Of a DNA stretch of 64,000 bases, positions 53,037 through 62,735 are shown piece after piece. Within the stretch, counting starts at the first letter, position 1; each line of letters begins with the position of its first letter. The stretch is from NCBI GenBank assembly GCA_964514235.1, contig CAZEPV010000004.1, forward strand, positions 1-64,000, written 5' to 3'. The stretch is from JAAYRQ01 sp035647235 (GTDB lineage Bacteria; Bacillota; Syntrophomonadia; Syntrophomonadales; Syntrophomonadaceae). Made by a program: the position numbers and the translations under genes. The notes beneath the pieces are model-generated. The model saw only the letters and a list, made by a program, of their open reading frames with translations. It was not told where the DNA came from and searched no databases.

Positions 53037-54152
53037 CTAACCCATCGCATCTTTAAATTTATCAAATATTCCCTTTTTCCCTGTTTTATCATCTTCATCA
53101 TAAAACTCTTCCAATAATTCCTTTTGTTTCTTAGTTAATTTGGTAGGTATCTTAACTTCGACAATTATTTTGAGGTCCCCAATCCTTGAACTGTGCAAAT
53201 GTGGTATACCTTTGCCTTTTACAGTAAGGATATCTCCTGGTTGGGTTCCCTCGGGAATATGCAAACGATGGGTAGAGCCACCTAATAAAGGAATTTGTAC
53301 CTCAGCTCCTAAAGTCGCTTGCACAAAGTTAATAGCTACAGTGCTAATTAAAGTATAACCATCCCGCCTAAAACTGGCATGTGGTCTAACCACAATCGTG
53401 ATATAAAGGTCACCCGGACGCCCCCCACGTATACCTTCTTCACCCTCTCCTTGTATTCTAAGCCTAGAGCCAGTATCAATACCAGCAGGAATGCGTACAT
53501 TTATTTTACGGTTTTTTCTTACTTTACCAGAACCCTTACAGGTTGAACAAGGTTTTTCGATAATAGTTCCTTCCCCATGACACTTATTACAGGGACGCAC
53601 TGTTTCAAATCTCCCAAATGGTGTACTTTGTACAGTTCTAACTTGTCCCGAACCATTACATGTAGGGCATTTTGTAACCTTGCTATTTGGTTCGGCCCCA
53701 CTACCTTCACATCTATCACAGTTTTCTATTCTGGTAATTTCTATTTCTTCCTCTAGACCAAAAACTGCATCTTCAAAACTAATATCCATCCTTACTTCCC
53801 TATCAGCCCCACGTTGTGGCCCCGTCCTTCTGCGCCCACCACCAGAACTACCGAAGATTAGGTCAAATAAATCCCCAAAGCCACCCATATCTTCAAATCC
53901 ACCGAATCCAGGATTTTTAGTCGGATCAAATGCGTCATGCCCAAACCTATCGTAGGTGTCCCGCTTACTTGGATCACTAAGCACGGTATATGCTTCACTT
54001 AATTCTTTAAATTTTTCTTCGGCATTTTCATCATCTTTATTGACATCTGGATGATATTTTCGGGCTAATTGCCGATAGGCTTTTTTAATATCGTCCTGGG
54101 AAGCGTTTTTAGCTACACCTAAAGTCTCATAATAATCTCTTTTAGCAGACAT
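53037..54152 (-). CDS. dnaJ: chaperone DnaJ
   Basis: 371 residues: J domain with RKYHPDVNK, a Gly/Phe region, four zinc motifs (CDRCEGSG, CPTCNGSG, CNKCHGEG, CSTCKGSG) and the C-terminal substrate-binding part. It delivers clients to DnaK and stimulates its ATPase. A weak hairpin (AACCCAG at 54179-54185 with CTGGGTT at 54200-54206) lies between dnaK and dnaJ and may adjust expression. Confidence 0.98.
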   Translation of the reverse strand: MSAKRDYYETLGVAKNASQDDIKKAYRQLARKYHPDVNKDDENAEEKFKELSEAYTVLSDPSKRDTYDRFGHDAFDPTKNPGFGGFEDMGGFGDLFDLIFGSSGGGRRRTGPQRGADREVRMDISFEDAVFGLEEEIEITRIENCDRCEGSGAEPNSKVTKCPTCNGSGQVRTVQSTPFGRFETVRPCNKCHGEGTIIEKPCSTCKGSGKVRKNRKINVRIPAGIDTGSRLRIQGEGEEGIRGGRPGDLYITIVVRPHASFRRDGYTLISTVAINFVQATLGAEVQIPLLGGSTHRLHIPEGTQPGDILTVKGKGIPHLHSSRIGDLKIIVEVKIPTKLTKKQKELLEEFYDEDDKTGKKGIFDKFKDAMG

Positions 54153-54242
54153 TATTCTCTCCCTTCCTAAAATAGGTCAACCCAGAAACTTTCAAGTCCC
54201 TGGGTTTCTGTATACCTAATAAAACTAGCCGAAAAAACCCTG

Positions 54243-56054
54243 CTATTTTTCTTCCTCATCTTCAGGTATATCATAATCGGCATCGAACACATCATCTTCA
54301 GCCCCAAAATCTGCATCTTGTTGCATGTTTTCATACATTTTTGCCGTAAAGGCATAAATAGCTTCAGTTAATGCCTCTGTTTTACTTTCTATTACCTCGA
54401 CATCCTCACCAGCTAAAGCCTCACTTAGCTCTTTTTTAGCTGCCTCAATCTTATTTTTCGTATCTGCATCTATTTCTTCAGCATGTTCCTTTAAAGTTTT
54501 ATCTGCTTGGTAAATCATGCTATCTGCATTATTTCTAATTTCGATTTCCTTAACCCGTTTTTCATCTTCCTCGGCAAAAGCTTCCGCATCCTTAACCATT
54601 TTGTCTATTTCTTCGTCACTTAAGCCGCTAGATGAGGTTATGGTAATAGTCTGCTCTTTACTAGTAGCCAAATCTTTCGCAGATACATTAACTATACCAT
54701 TAACATCTATATCAAAGGAGACTTCAATTTGGGGAATTCCCCGAGGTGCGGCAGGAATACCTGTAAGTTGGAATCTACCTAAGGTAACATTATGCTCCGA
54801 CATCTTACGTTCTCCCTGCAATACATGGATATCTACTGAAGTTTGGCTATCAGCTGCAGTAGTAAATACTTGACTCTGGGAAGTCGGGATAGTCGTATTT
54901 CTTTCTATTATACGAGTAAATACCCCTCCCAAAGTTTCAATCCCCAAAGACAAGGGGGTTACATCTAGTAAAACAACATCAGTTACATCTCCAGCTAATA
55001 CCCCAGCTTGAATTGCTGCACCTATTGCCACTACTTCATCGGGGTTAATGCCCTTGAATGGTTCTTTACCAATAAATTTTTCTATGGCATCTTGAACTGC
55101 TGGAATTCTGGTTGAGCCACCTACTAATATAACCTTATCAATTTCGGAAGCCTTAAGGCCCGAATCTTTCAAAGCTCTTCTTAAAGGTCCCATAGTTTTT
55201 TCTACTAAATCAGCGGTCATTTCATTAAATTTAGCCCTAGTTAGAGACTGCTCTAAATGGAGTGGCCCCTCCCCAGTGGCAGTAATATAGGGAATGTTTA
55301 ACTCAGTAGACATTACCGCAGATAATTCGTGTTTAGCTTTTTCAGCAGCTTCCTTCAAGCGATGCATGGCCATTTTATCATTTCTTAAATCCATGCCATT
55401 ATCCCGCTTAAATTCTTCTACTAACCAATCAATTATTTTATTGTCAAAATCGTCGCCACCTAGTTTGTTGTTGCCACTAGTAGCCTTAACCTCAAATACT
55501 CCGTCCCCAATTTCAAGAATAGAAACGTCAAATGTTCCTCCACCTAAATCAAATACTAAAATGTTTTGGTTTTTGTCATCATCAAAACCATATGCTAAAG
55601 CAGCAGCAGTCGGTTCGTTTATAATTCTCAAGACTTCCAGACCTGCTATAGTTCCCGCATCCTTGGTTGCTTGACGCTGGGCATCTGTAAAATAGGCAGG
55701 TACAGTAATAACTGCTTTAGACACTTGATGCCCTAAATAGCTTTCAGCATCAGTTTTAAGTTTTTGTAAGACAAAGGCTGATATTTCCTGGGGGGTATAA
55801 TCGTGATCATCAATATTTACTTTATAATTAGTTCCCATCTGTCTCTTAACTGATAAAACAGTACGTTCGGGATTAGTGATAGCTTGACGTCTTGCCACTC
55901 TACCGACTAACCTTTCCTTAGCTTTAGAAAATCCCACTACAGATGGAGTAGTTCTTTCCCCTTCTGCACTAGGTATAACTATAGGCTCACTACCTTCCAT
56001 AATTGCTACACATGAATTAGTAGTACCTAAATCAATACCTATAACTTTTCCCAT
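54243..56054 (-). CDS. dnaK: chaperone DnaK (Hsp70)
   Basis: About 603 residues from ATG 56054 (MGKVIGIDLGTTNSCVAIM), 7 nt after GGAGGT. The ATPase domain has VFDLGGGTFDVSIL and VILVGGSTRIPAVQ; the substrate domain and an acidic tail with EDEEEK follow. Central ATP-dependent chaperone of the heat-shock operon. Confidence 0.99.
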   Translation of the reverse strand: MGKVIGIDLGTTNSCVAIMEGSEPIVIPSAEGERTTPSVVGFSKAKERLVGRVARRQAITNPERTVLSVKRQMGTNYKVNIDDHDYTPQEISAFVLQKLKTDAESYLGHQVSKAVITVPAYFTDAQRQATKDAGTIAGLEVLRIINEPTAAALAYGFDDDKNQNILVFDLGGGTFDVSILEIGDGVFEVKATSGNNKLGGDDFDNKIIDWLVEEFKRDNGMDLRNDKMAMHRLKEAAEKAKHELSAVMSTELNIPYITATGEGPLHLEQSLTRAKFNEMTADLVEKTMGPLRRALKDSGLKASEIDKVILVGGSTRIPAVQDAIEKFIGKEPFKGINPDEVVAIGAAIQAGVLAGDVTDVVLLDVTPLSLGIETLGGVFTRIIERNTTIPTSQSQVFTTAADSQTSVDIHVLQGERKMSEHNVTLGRFQLTGIPAAPRGIPQIEVSFDIDVNGIVNVSAKDLATSKEQTITITSSSGLSDEEIDKMVKDAEAFAEEDEKRVKEIEIRNNADSMIYQADKTLKEHAEEIDADTKNKIEAAKKELSEALAGEDVEVIESKTEALTEAIYAFTAKMYENMQQDADFGAEDDVFDADYDIPEDEEEK

Positions 56055-56092
56055 TCCATGCACCTCCAAAAATTTAAGAAAAATAAAATTAA

Positions 56093-56623
56093 TTATTTAC
56101 TTACTTTAACTAGACTAGGCCTTATAACTCGGCCATGCATAATATAACCTTTTTGCATTTCTTCTAAAATCGTATTTTCAGCTTCTTCACTTTCCTCTAC
56201 TAATAAAGGTTGGTGAAATTCTGGGTTAAACAGTTCACCCATTGTTTTAATTGGTTCTACCCCTTCAGCCTTGATGAGATCCAAGAGTTTCCTAAAAATC
56301 ATTTCCATGCCCTTATGTAAGCCCTCCACATCTTGGCTATACTCAATATTCACGGCTCTTTCAAAATCATCAATAATAGGCAATAGTTTTTTTATCACTG
56401 GCAGGGTAGCATATCTTAGGTATTCTTCCCTTTCCCTCTGGCTTCTTTTTCTCATATTCTCCATTTCGGCCAAAGTTCGTAAGTAATTGTCTAAATGCTT
56501 TTTAGCTTCTTCTTCAGCCTCAGCCAACTTTTCTTGTAGTTCTGTAACCAAATCACCAGCTGGTTCGACATCTACTATTTTTTCCCCAGTCTCACTTTCT
56601 AGCTCTTTTGGTATATCATCCAT
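56093..56623 (-). CDS. grpE: nucleotide exchange factor GrpE
   Basis: 176 residues: an acidic N-terminus, a long coiled coil (about 28-75) and a beta domain ending MHGRVIRPSLVKVSK. It releases ADP from DnaK. Here it follows the chaperonin gene by 12 bp instead of following hrcA directly. Confidence 0.96.
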   Translation of the reverse strand: MDDIPKELESETGEKIVDVEPAGDLVTELQEKLAEAEEEAKKHLDNYLRTLAEMENMRKRSQREREEYLRYATLPVIKKLLPIIDDFERAVNIEYSQDVEGLHKGMEMIFRKLLDLIKAEGVEPIKTMGELFNPEFHQPLLVEESEEAENTILEEMQKGYIMHGRVIRPSLVKVSK

Positions 56624-56635
56624 AATTACCCACCT

Positions 56636-58201
56636 CTATTCCTGTGTCACAAAATTATTATCTATGCTATCTAGACTTTTCATCCTGATAATTGTGTTAA
56701 TGCGTAAAATCGCTATGGCTACTTCACCAGCTGCTGCAATGGCATGGAGCTTAACTGGTGTTGCATCGACTATACCCAAGTCCATCATATTACTAATCTG
56801 ACCTGTCTCACAATCTAGGCCAATAAAATAGGACCCTTGCTTTTTCTGGTTAGCAGTTACATCAGCTTGCTTCTCCAGAGGATTAAATCCTGCATTTTCG
56901 ACCATGCAAGCAAATGGCCTAGTTATAGCTTCCTTTACACAAGTCACTCCAAATGAAGTCATGCCATCATAATTCTTGGCTAATTCTTCTAATTCATTAG
57001 AAATCCAGATTTCTAAGGAACCACCCCCTGGCACTATCCCACCACATAGGGCGGCTTGCACAGCCGCAGCGGCATCCTTGGCCATTCTTTCTTTTTCATC
57101 CACTACCTCTCCTGTTGCTGCCCCAATCATAATAGTAACCCAGTTTCCAGCTTGGCCTCCATATATAATAGTATGTTCTAATTTCTCATCTATCCTGATT
57201 TTGTCAGCCATACCCAAGTAAGATGCTATTGTGTCCTCACTATGATTTAAACTGCTGCGTTTAATTTTTTTAGCTCCAGTATATTTACATAAAGCTTCTA
57301 TTTCTCGCGATGATACTCGGTGCAAAGCAATAATGCCAGTTTGGGTAAAAAAATCTTCTGCCATATCATCCATGGCCCGATCAATAACGACTAGATTTAC
57401 CCCCAATTTCTTAAGCTTTTTCAGGTTATCTTCATACTTTTCTTTAGCTTGTAAATAATAATTGAAGCCCATTTCCGTTTTAAGTGCTTCATTGTCAAGC
57501 TCCTCGGGGGACAATTTATCATCTATTACTAGGATTTTCACCTTGTCAAGTTCGGTGGGCATTTCTTTATTTACTGGTTCCTTATTAAGGATTACCCCCT
57601 TAATAAGCTCATTTCCCGCAAATTCGCGAGCAAAAACGGTATCAGCAAATTTATAATCTGGATTTAATAATTTTTTGCCACCTATTACCCTGGCTCCATC
57701 TACTATTAAATGGGCTAGATCTGCATGCCCCCTACCTGCAACCAAAGCAACATTATAAAGCAAATCATAATCATTTTCACCTAGTGGTGTAGAATAATTT
57801 TCGACCAATTCGGCAGCCTTTTTTATACCTAGGTTTATACCTTCTATTATTCTGGTTACTGGTACTCCTTTTAAGGCCTGCTGACAGCCCTCGGCTACTA
57901 AGGCTCCAGCCATAATAGTTGTGGTAGTAGTCCCATCACCTATTTCAAGCTGTTGGGCTTTGGCTGCATTTATTATCATATGAGCTGCAGGATGATTTAC
58001 TTCCATTAATCTTAATATCGTTACACCATCATTAGTAATAACCACATCACCAAAGTTATCCACCATCATAATATCTAAGCCTTTAGGGCCTAAGGTCCCT
58101 TCTATAGTTTGGGATACAACTCGGGCAGCATTGGCATTGTTTAACAAGGTCTCAAACTTATCATCAGTTTTCTGATTATTAGTAAAAAGTTGGTCTGACA
58201 T
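56636..58201 (-). CDS. archaeal-like (group III) chaperonin, thermosome-type
   Basis: 521 residues of the thermosome/CCT branch, not GroEL. Equatorial motifs GPKGLDIMMVDNFGDVVIT, NDGVTILRLM, GDGTTTTTIMAGALV and GGIVPGGGS are present, with no GroES-type partner nearby. Such bacterial members (reported in Carboxydothermus hydrogenoformans and some other Clostridia) close without a co-chaperonin by a built-in lid. The gene has AGGAGGT before ATG and lies 8 bp after hrcA and 12 bp before grpE, so it is under CIRCE/HrcA control. It probably folds client proteins together with the DnaK system. Confidence 0.95.
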   Translation of the reverse strand: MSDQLFTNNQKTDDKFETLLNNANAARVVSQTIEGTLGPKGLDIMMVDNFGDVVITNDGVTILRLMEVNHPAAHMIINAAKAQQLEIGDGTTTTTIMAGALVAEGCQQALKGVPVTRIIEGINLGIKKAAELVENYSTPLGENDYDLLYNVALVAGRGHADLAHLIVDGARVIGGKKLLNPDYKFADTVFAREFAGNELIKGVILNKEPVNKEMPTELDKVKILVIDDKLSPEELDNEALKTEMGFNYYLQAKEKYEDNLKKLKKLGVNLVVIDRAMDDMAEDFFTQTGIIALHRVSSREIEALCKYTGAKKIKRSSLNHSEDTIASYLGMADKIRIDEKLEHTIIYGGQAGNWVTIMIGAATGEVVDEKERMAKDAAAAVQAALCGGIVPGGGSLEIWISNELEELAKNYDGMTSFGVTCVKEAITRPFACMVENAGFNPLEKQADVTANQKKQGSYFIGLDCETGQISNMMDLGIVDATPVKLHAIAAAGEVAIAILRINTIIRMKSLDSIDNNFVTQE

Positions 58202-58209
58202 GGTACCTC

Positions 58210-59235
58210 CTAAAGCTTTTGTTTAATAAGTTCCTCCATTATTTCACTCAAAGATTCGACTACACCAGCTGCTTTCCAATATTCCATACGAGTCGGACCT
58301 ATTACACCTATTCTACCAACTTGGCCAAAACTATTAAAACCAGTCAATACCACACTCATTTCCTGGATCTCCTCGGCTAAATTTTCAGAACCTATCTTAA
58401 TATCCACTTGATTGGATACCTCAGTGGGGATTATATCCTTTAATGCTTCATTTTCCTCCAATATACTCAAGATACCCCTAAGCTTATCTACATCTTTAAA
58501 TTCCGGTTCATTGAGAATATTTAACATTCCACTAACAATAATTTTTTCATCATTAGTATCATTCAATAAGTAATCTATAGTATCTATAATGTTATCTATA
58601 ATGCTACGTCTGAGGTTGAGTTTATCTCTAATGTAAGATAAATCAGACCTATCCATTTTCTTAATGTTGCGATTTGTAAAAGTCTTATTAAAAATTCGAC
58701 TAATATTTTTCAATTCATCTGCATTTACAGATTCTGCAATGTCAATTTTCCTATGCAAAATTAAGCCAGAATTAGCTACTACGATAACCAATGCTTTGTT
58801 TTCCCCTACAGGAACTATCTGTAAATGTCTAAATTCATCAATTTGCACTGCGGGCATAATAACAAAAGATGTATAGTTAGTTAATTGGGCTAAAAAATGC
58901 CCAACCTTATCGACTACTTCACTCCATTCATTAATATTTTCCAAGAAAATTTTTCTTAATAAATCCAGCTCTTCATCAGATAAATTCTCTTTTTCCATTA
59001 ATGCATCTACAAAATAGCGATATCCCAACTGAGAGGGAACCCTACCCGCCGAGGTATAAGGCTGTTCTAGATATCCCATATCCTCTAAATCAGCCATTTC
59101 ATTACGTACTGTAGCTGCACTAACTTGTAGGGCATACTTCTTAACTATGGCCCTTGAGCCTACAGGTTCAGCAGTCTGTACATAATCCTTGATTATGGAT
59201 TCTAATATAGTCTTTTTTCTTTCTCCTAAATTCAT
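58210..59235 (-). CDS. hrcA: heat-inducible transcription repressor HrcA
   Basis: 341 residues. N-terminal winged helix (VGSRAIVKKYALQVSAATVRNE), GRVPSQLGYRYFVD, and a C-terminal GAF-like region with VGRIGVIGPTRMEYWKA. It represses CIRCE-controlled promoters and is activated by chaperonin in other bacteria. First gene of the operon, directly after a perfect CIRCE element. Confidence 0.97.
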   Translation of the reverse strand: MNLGERKKTILESIIKDYVQTAEPVGSRAIVKKYALQVSAATVRNEMADLEDMGYLEQPYTSAGRVPSQLGYRYFVDALMEKENLSDEELDLLRKIFLENINEWSEVVDKVGHFLAQLTNYTSFVIMPAVQIDEFRHLQIVPVGENKALVIVVANSGLILHRKIDIAESVNADELKNISRIFNKTFTNRNIKKMDRSDLSYIRDKLNLRRSIIDNIIDTIDYLLNDTNDEKIIVSGMLNILNEPEFKDVDKLRGILSILEENEALKDIIPTEVSNQVDIKIGSENLAEEIQEMSVVLTGFNSFGQVGRIGVIGPTRMEYWKAAGVVESLSEIMEELIKQKL

Positions 59236-59249
59236 TTACTCCACCCCTG

Positions 59250-59276
59250 TTAGCACTCTCTTATGTTGAGTGCTAA
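59250..59276. promoter_or_regulatory. CIRCE operator
   Basis: TTAGCACTC-N9-GAGTGCTAA, a perfect match to the HrcA operator, between the promoter and the hrcA start. Confidence 0.98.
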
Positions 59277-59290
59277 GTGGTATTATTAAA

Positions 59291-59319
59291 AAAATATCAT
59301 TTGGCTATGCCTTTGTCAA
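59291..59319 (-). promoter_or_regulatory. sigma-A promoter of the hrcA-chaperonin-grpE-dnaK operon
   Basis: Minus strand TTGACA (59314-59319), 17-bp spacer, TATTTT (59291-59296), just upstream of CIRCE and just after the hemW stop. Confidence 0.75.
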
Positions 59320-59323
59320 GTTG

Positions 59324-60490
59324 TCAGTTCTCAATAAATTGATATAAAACTTGATTCGAGAGGAAATAGCCCTTTTTACTCAACTTAAGATAGCCATTTT
59401 CCAGTTTAAGTAGCTTTTTATCCATACTGTCTGCTATAGGTCTTTGGTACTGTGAAAGTAGGTCCACCTTATATCTATGATTGAATTTCCCTATATGGAT
59501 TCCATCGGTAAGTCTAAGCCCCAATATAATAGCTTCCTGTAATAGTTGTGTATTATCCATTACTTCCAAAACTTCTTTTGGGGGCATATGACCCGAAGCT
59601 AAGTAACTAATATAATCTGCTATTTTAGGCTTATTTATACTCCTAACCCCATTTAGGAAAGTAACTGCACCTGCTCCCAAACCTAGATATTCATGGGCCG
59701 ACCAGTAAATTATATTATGCCTAGATTCAAAATTTTGTTTACTAAAGTTAGAAATTTCATACTGTTTATAAGCTTTTCTCTCCAAAAAGTTAATAGCCTC
59801 ATTATACATAAGCCATTCAGTTTCATCATCTAGCATGCTTACTTCACCTTGGATTGTTTTGTGTCCTAGTGGGGTTTTAGGATCAAGTTGCAATAAATAG
59901 GTAGAAATATGGCTTGGTCCAAAAGAAATAGCCATTTCTAAATTATAGAGCCACTGTTCTACCGTTTGGTAGGGTAGACCATAAATTAAATCTAAATTAA
60001 AGTTTTTTATATTAAGTTTACCGATTAGATTAAGGGTATCTATTATTTGTCCGACATCATGGCTTCTACCTAGTAAACTAAGTTCTGAATCAGAAAAACT
60101 TTGTACACCCAGGGAAAGGCGGTTAAGTCCCGCATTCAGAAAACTTTGCAGCTGCTTTTCTTCCATAGTAGCAGGATTAGCTTCTAAAGTAATTTCGATA
60201 TCAGAAGCTAATTTAAAATTATTGTTTATAGAATCTAGAATTAAGGAAAACTGCCTATGGTCAAGAAGTGAAGGAGTACCCCCACCTAGATAGACAGTTT
60301 TTATTTCTGTGTCGGCATAATTTGATGCCTTAAGTTCTATTTCCCTAACCATACTATTAACATATTCCTCAATGATGCCAAAATTTCTAGTCACAATAGG
60401 TAAAGAATAAAAATCACAGTAACTACATTTTTTTTGGCAAAAAGGAATATGCACATAAATACCAGCTAATCTATCTGAATTGTTTTCCAC
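59324..60490 (-). CDS. hemW: radical SAM haem chaperone HemW
   Basis: 388 residues. IPFCQKKCSYCDF gives the CxxxCxxC cluster, followed by VYLGGGTPSLL and LSLGVQSFSDSELSLLGR. HemW delivers haem and was formerly annotated as an oxygen-independent coproporphyrinogen oxidase; the extra oxidase cysteine pattern is not seen. It is 15 bp after lepA. Confidence 0.95.
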   Translation of the reverse strand: MENNSDRLAGIYVHIPFCQKKCSYCDFYSLPIVTRNFGIIEEYVNSMVREIELKASNYADTEIKTVYLGGGTPSLLDHRQFSLILDSINNNFKLASDIEITLEANPATMEEKQLQSFLNAGLNRLSLGVQSFSDSELSLLGRSHDVGQIIDTLNLIGKLNIKNFNLDLIYGLPYQTVEQWLYNLEMAISFGPSHISTYLLQLDPKTPLGHKTIQGEVSMLDDETEWLMYNEAINFLERKAYKQYEISNFSKQNFESRHNIIYWSAHEYLGLGAGAVTFLNGVRSINKPKIADYISYLASGHMPPKEVLEVMDNTQLLQEAIILGLRLTDGIHIGKFNHRYKVDLLSQYQRPIADSMDKKLLKLENGYLKLSKKGYFLSNQVLYQFIEN

Positions 60491-60505
60491 CTAATTCGCC
60501 CCTTC

Positions 60506-62305
60506 TTAATCTGTCTCAATATTCAAGACACTCATAAAGGCGTCCTTAGGTACTTCTACTTGACCAATTTGTTTCATTTTCTTTTTACCTTCTTTTTGCT
60601 TTTCCAGTAGTTTCTTCTTACGGGTAATATCCCCACCATAACATTTGGCCAAAACATCTTTGCGCAAAGCCTTAATCGATTCTCGGGCAATAATTTTATT
60701 ACCAATTGCAGCTTGTATAGCTACTTCGTACATTTGGCGGGGGATAATTTTACGTAGTTTTTCTACAATTGCTCTAGCCTGATAGTAGGAGCGTTCCTCA
60801 TGAACTATAAAGCTCAAAGCATCGACTGTATCCCCATTGAGCATGATGTCTAACTTAACTAAGTCAGATACTTCATAACCACTTAATTCATAATCTAGAG
60901 AGGCATAACCACGTGTCCTAGATTTTAGACTATCAAAGAAATCATATAATATTTCGGATAAGGGTAATTTATAGCTTATTAAAACTCTAAGGGGAGTTAT
61001 ATATTCCATATTAATAAAATCGCCGCGTTTTTCCTGGCATAGTTCCATAACTGTGCCAACATAATCATTAGGTACCATTATCGAGGCTTTAACATAAGGC
61101 TCCATGACCTCTTCTATTTTCTGAGTCTCGGGCCAATAATTAGGATTTTGTACATATATTTCAGAGCCATCGGTTAACAAAATTTTATAAATGACACTAG
61201 GAGCAGTAGCCAGTAAGCTTAAGTCATATTCCCTTTCTAGCCTTTCTTTGACTATCTCCAAATGCAAAAGCCCCAGAAACCCACATCTAAACCCAAATCC
61301 CAAAGCATCCGAACTTTCAGGTTCATAAAACAAGGATGCATCATTAAGTTTAAGTTTTTCTAATGAGTCCCTAAGTCGCTCAAAATCATTGTTTTCTAAA
61401 GGATAAAGCCCACAATAAACCATAGGCTTTATGTCCATGTAACCAGGTACTGGCTCTTGCGCAGCTTCCTTAGCTAAGGTGATAGTGTCACCTACCTTAG
61501 TATCAGTTACATTTTTTATTCCTGCGGCTAAGTAACCTACTTCCCCTGCCCCAAGCACTTCTACTTCGGACATAGTTGGGGTTAAGACTCCTAATTCAGC
61601 TACTTCGAACTCTTGCCCAGTAGACATCATTTGGATTATATCACCCTTTGATACCTGACCATCAACTACCCTTATATAAGAAATAGCACCTATATAAGAA
61701 TCAAAATAAGAATCGAAAATTAAGGCTTGTAATGGGTTATTGGCATTACCCTTTGGGGGAGGTATATTTTTAACAATGGTTTCTAATACCTCTTCCACCC
61801 CTAGACCCAGCTTAGCTGAAATGGGGATAATCTCCTCAGTATTTATGCCTAAAACATTTTCCATTTCTTCCTTCACTTTTTCGGGCTCAGCCCCAGGTAA
61901 ATCAATTTTATTGACTACCCCAATAATCTCTAGGTCTAAGTCCATAGCCATGTAAACATTAGCTAAAGTTTGGGCTTCAATACCTTGGGAGGCATCTACT
62001 ACCAATAAAGCCCCCTCACACGAAGCTAGGCTGCGGGATACCTCGTAAGTAAAATCAACGTGTCCAGGTGTATCAATGAGATTGAGAATATAATCTTGTC
62101 CATCCCTAGCAGTATACTCAATCCGAACAGGTTGTAATTTAATTGTAATGCCTTTTTCCCGTTCCAAGTCCATATTATCTAAAACTTGTTCTTTCATTTC
62201 CCTTTCAGTCAAAGCACCAGTTACTTGTAATAAACGGTCTGCGAGTGTAGATTTGCCATGATCAATATGTGCTATGATACTAAAATTTCTAATTCTATCT
62301 AGCAA
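60506..62305 (-). CDS. lepA: elongation factor 4 (LepA)
   Basis: 599 residues. G motifs AHIDHGKSTL, DTPGHVDF and NKIDLPGA and the LepA-specific C-terminal domain (KKKLLEKQKEGKKKMKQIG). The start is TTG behind GGAGGG. A ribosome-binding GTPase with a role in 30S assembly/translation quality. Confidence 0.98.
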   Translation of the reverse strand: MLDRIRNFSIIAHIDHGKSTLADRLLQVTGALTEREMKEQVLDNMDLEREKGITIKLQPVRIEYTARDGQDYILNLIDTPGHVDFTYEVSRSLASCEGALLVVDASQGIEAQTLANVYMAMDLDLEIIGVVNKIDLPGAEPEKVKEEMENVLGINTEEIIPISAKLGLGVEEVLETIVKNIPPPKGNANNPLQALIFDSYFDSYIGAISYIRVVDGQVSKGDIIQMMSTGQEFEVAELGVLTPTMSEVEVLGAGEVGYLAAGIKNVTDTKVGDTITLAKEAAQEPVPGYMDIKPMVYCGLYPLENNDFERLRDSLEKLKLNDASLFYEPESSDALGFGFRCGFLGLLHLEIVKERLEREYDLSLLATAPSVIYKILLTDGSEIYVQNPNYWPETQKIEEVMEPYVKASIMVPNDYVGTVMELCQEKRGDFINMEYITPLRVLISYKLPLSEILYDFFDSLKSRTRGYASLDYELSGYEVSDLVKLDIMLNGDTVDALSFIVHEERSYYQARAIVEKLRKIIPRQMYEVAIQAAIGNKIIARESIKALRKDVLAKCYGGDITRKKKLLEKQKEGKKKMKQIGQVEVPKDAFMSVLNIETD

Positions 62306-62411
62306 TAAAAACCCTCCAACCTATAAATATCGCTAAATCATCGCATAAATTATACATAATAAAGGGATCTTATTCAAATAAAGAGTTCTCTATCCACTAA
62401 TTAATTTAATC

Positions 62412-62735
62412 TTAAAAGTACTCATCCCAATTATCCCTAAAAATCACCTGATAAAGATGCCCAATTCTATATAAATAATCCCTAGTCTTATTATAGACAG
62501 ATATAGAATAATTGCTGGCTAAATTAAATTTTTGCTTAATATTTTCACTTGAATAAATATAATTTTTACCCAAAATATCGATAGATAGATCTTGTCCCAC
62601 TAGATTGCAAGAGAAAACTGGAGCCCTTTCCTTCATAGTCAAGTTATTTATCGCTTGGTTACTAATATTTAATCCACTAATCACTAATAATATTATGCAT
62701 ACAAGAATTGCAAAATGGAAAAGCCTCTTGGTCAA
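62412..62735 (-). CDS. small anchored hypothetical protein after spoIIP
   Basis: 107 residues with an N-terminal hydrophobic helix (FAILVCIILLVISGLN, about 7-22) and a tyrosine-rich extracytoplasmic part (NYIYSSENIKQKF, RDYLYRIGHLY). It begins at TTG immediately after the stop of spoIIP, so it is coupled to it, perhaps a sporulation accessory. I do not recognise the family. Confidence 0.65.
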   Translation of the reverse strand: MTKRLFHFAILVCIILLVISGLNISNQAINNLTMKERAPVFSCNLVGQDLSIDILGKNYIYSSENIKQKFNLASNYSISVYNKTRDYLYRIGHLYQVIFRDNWDEYF

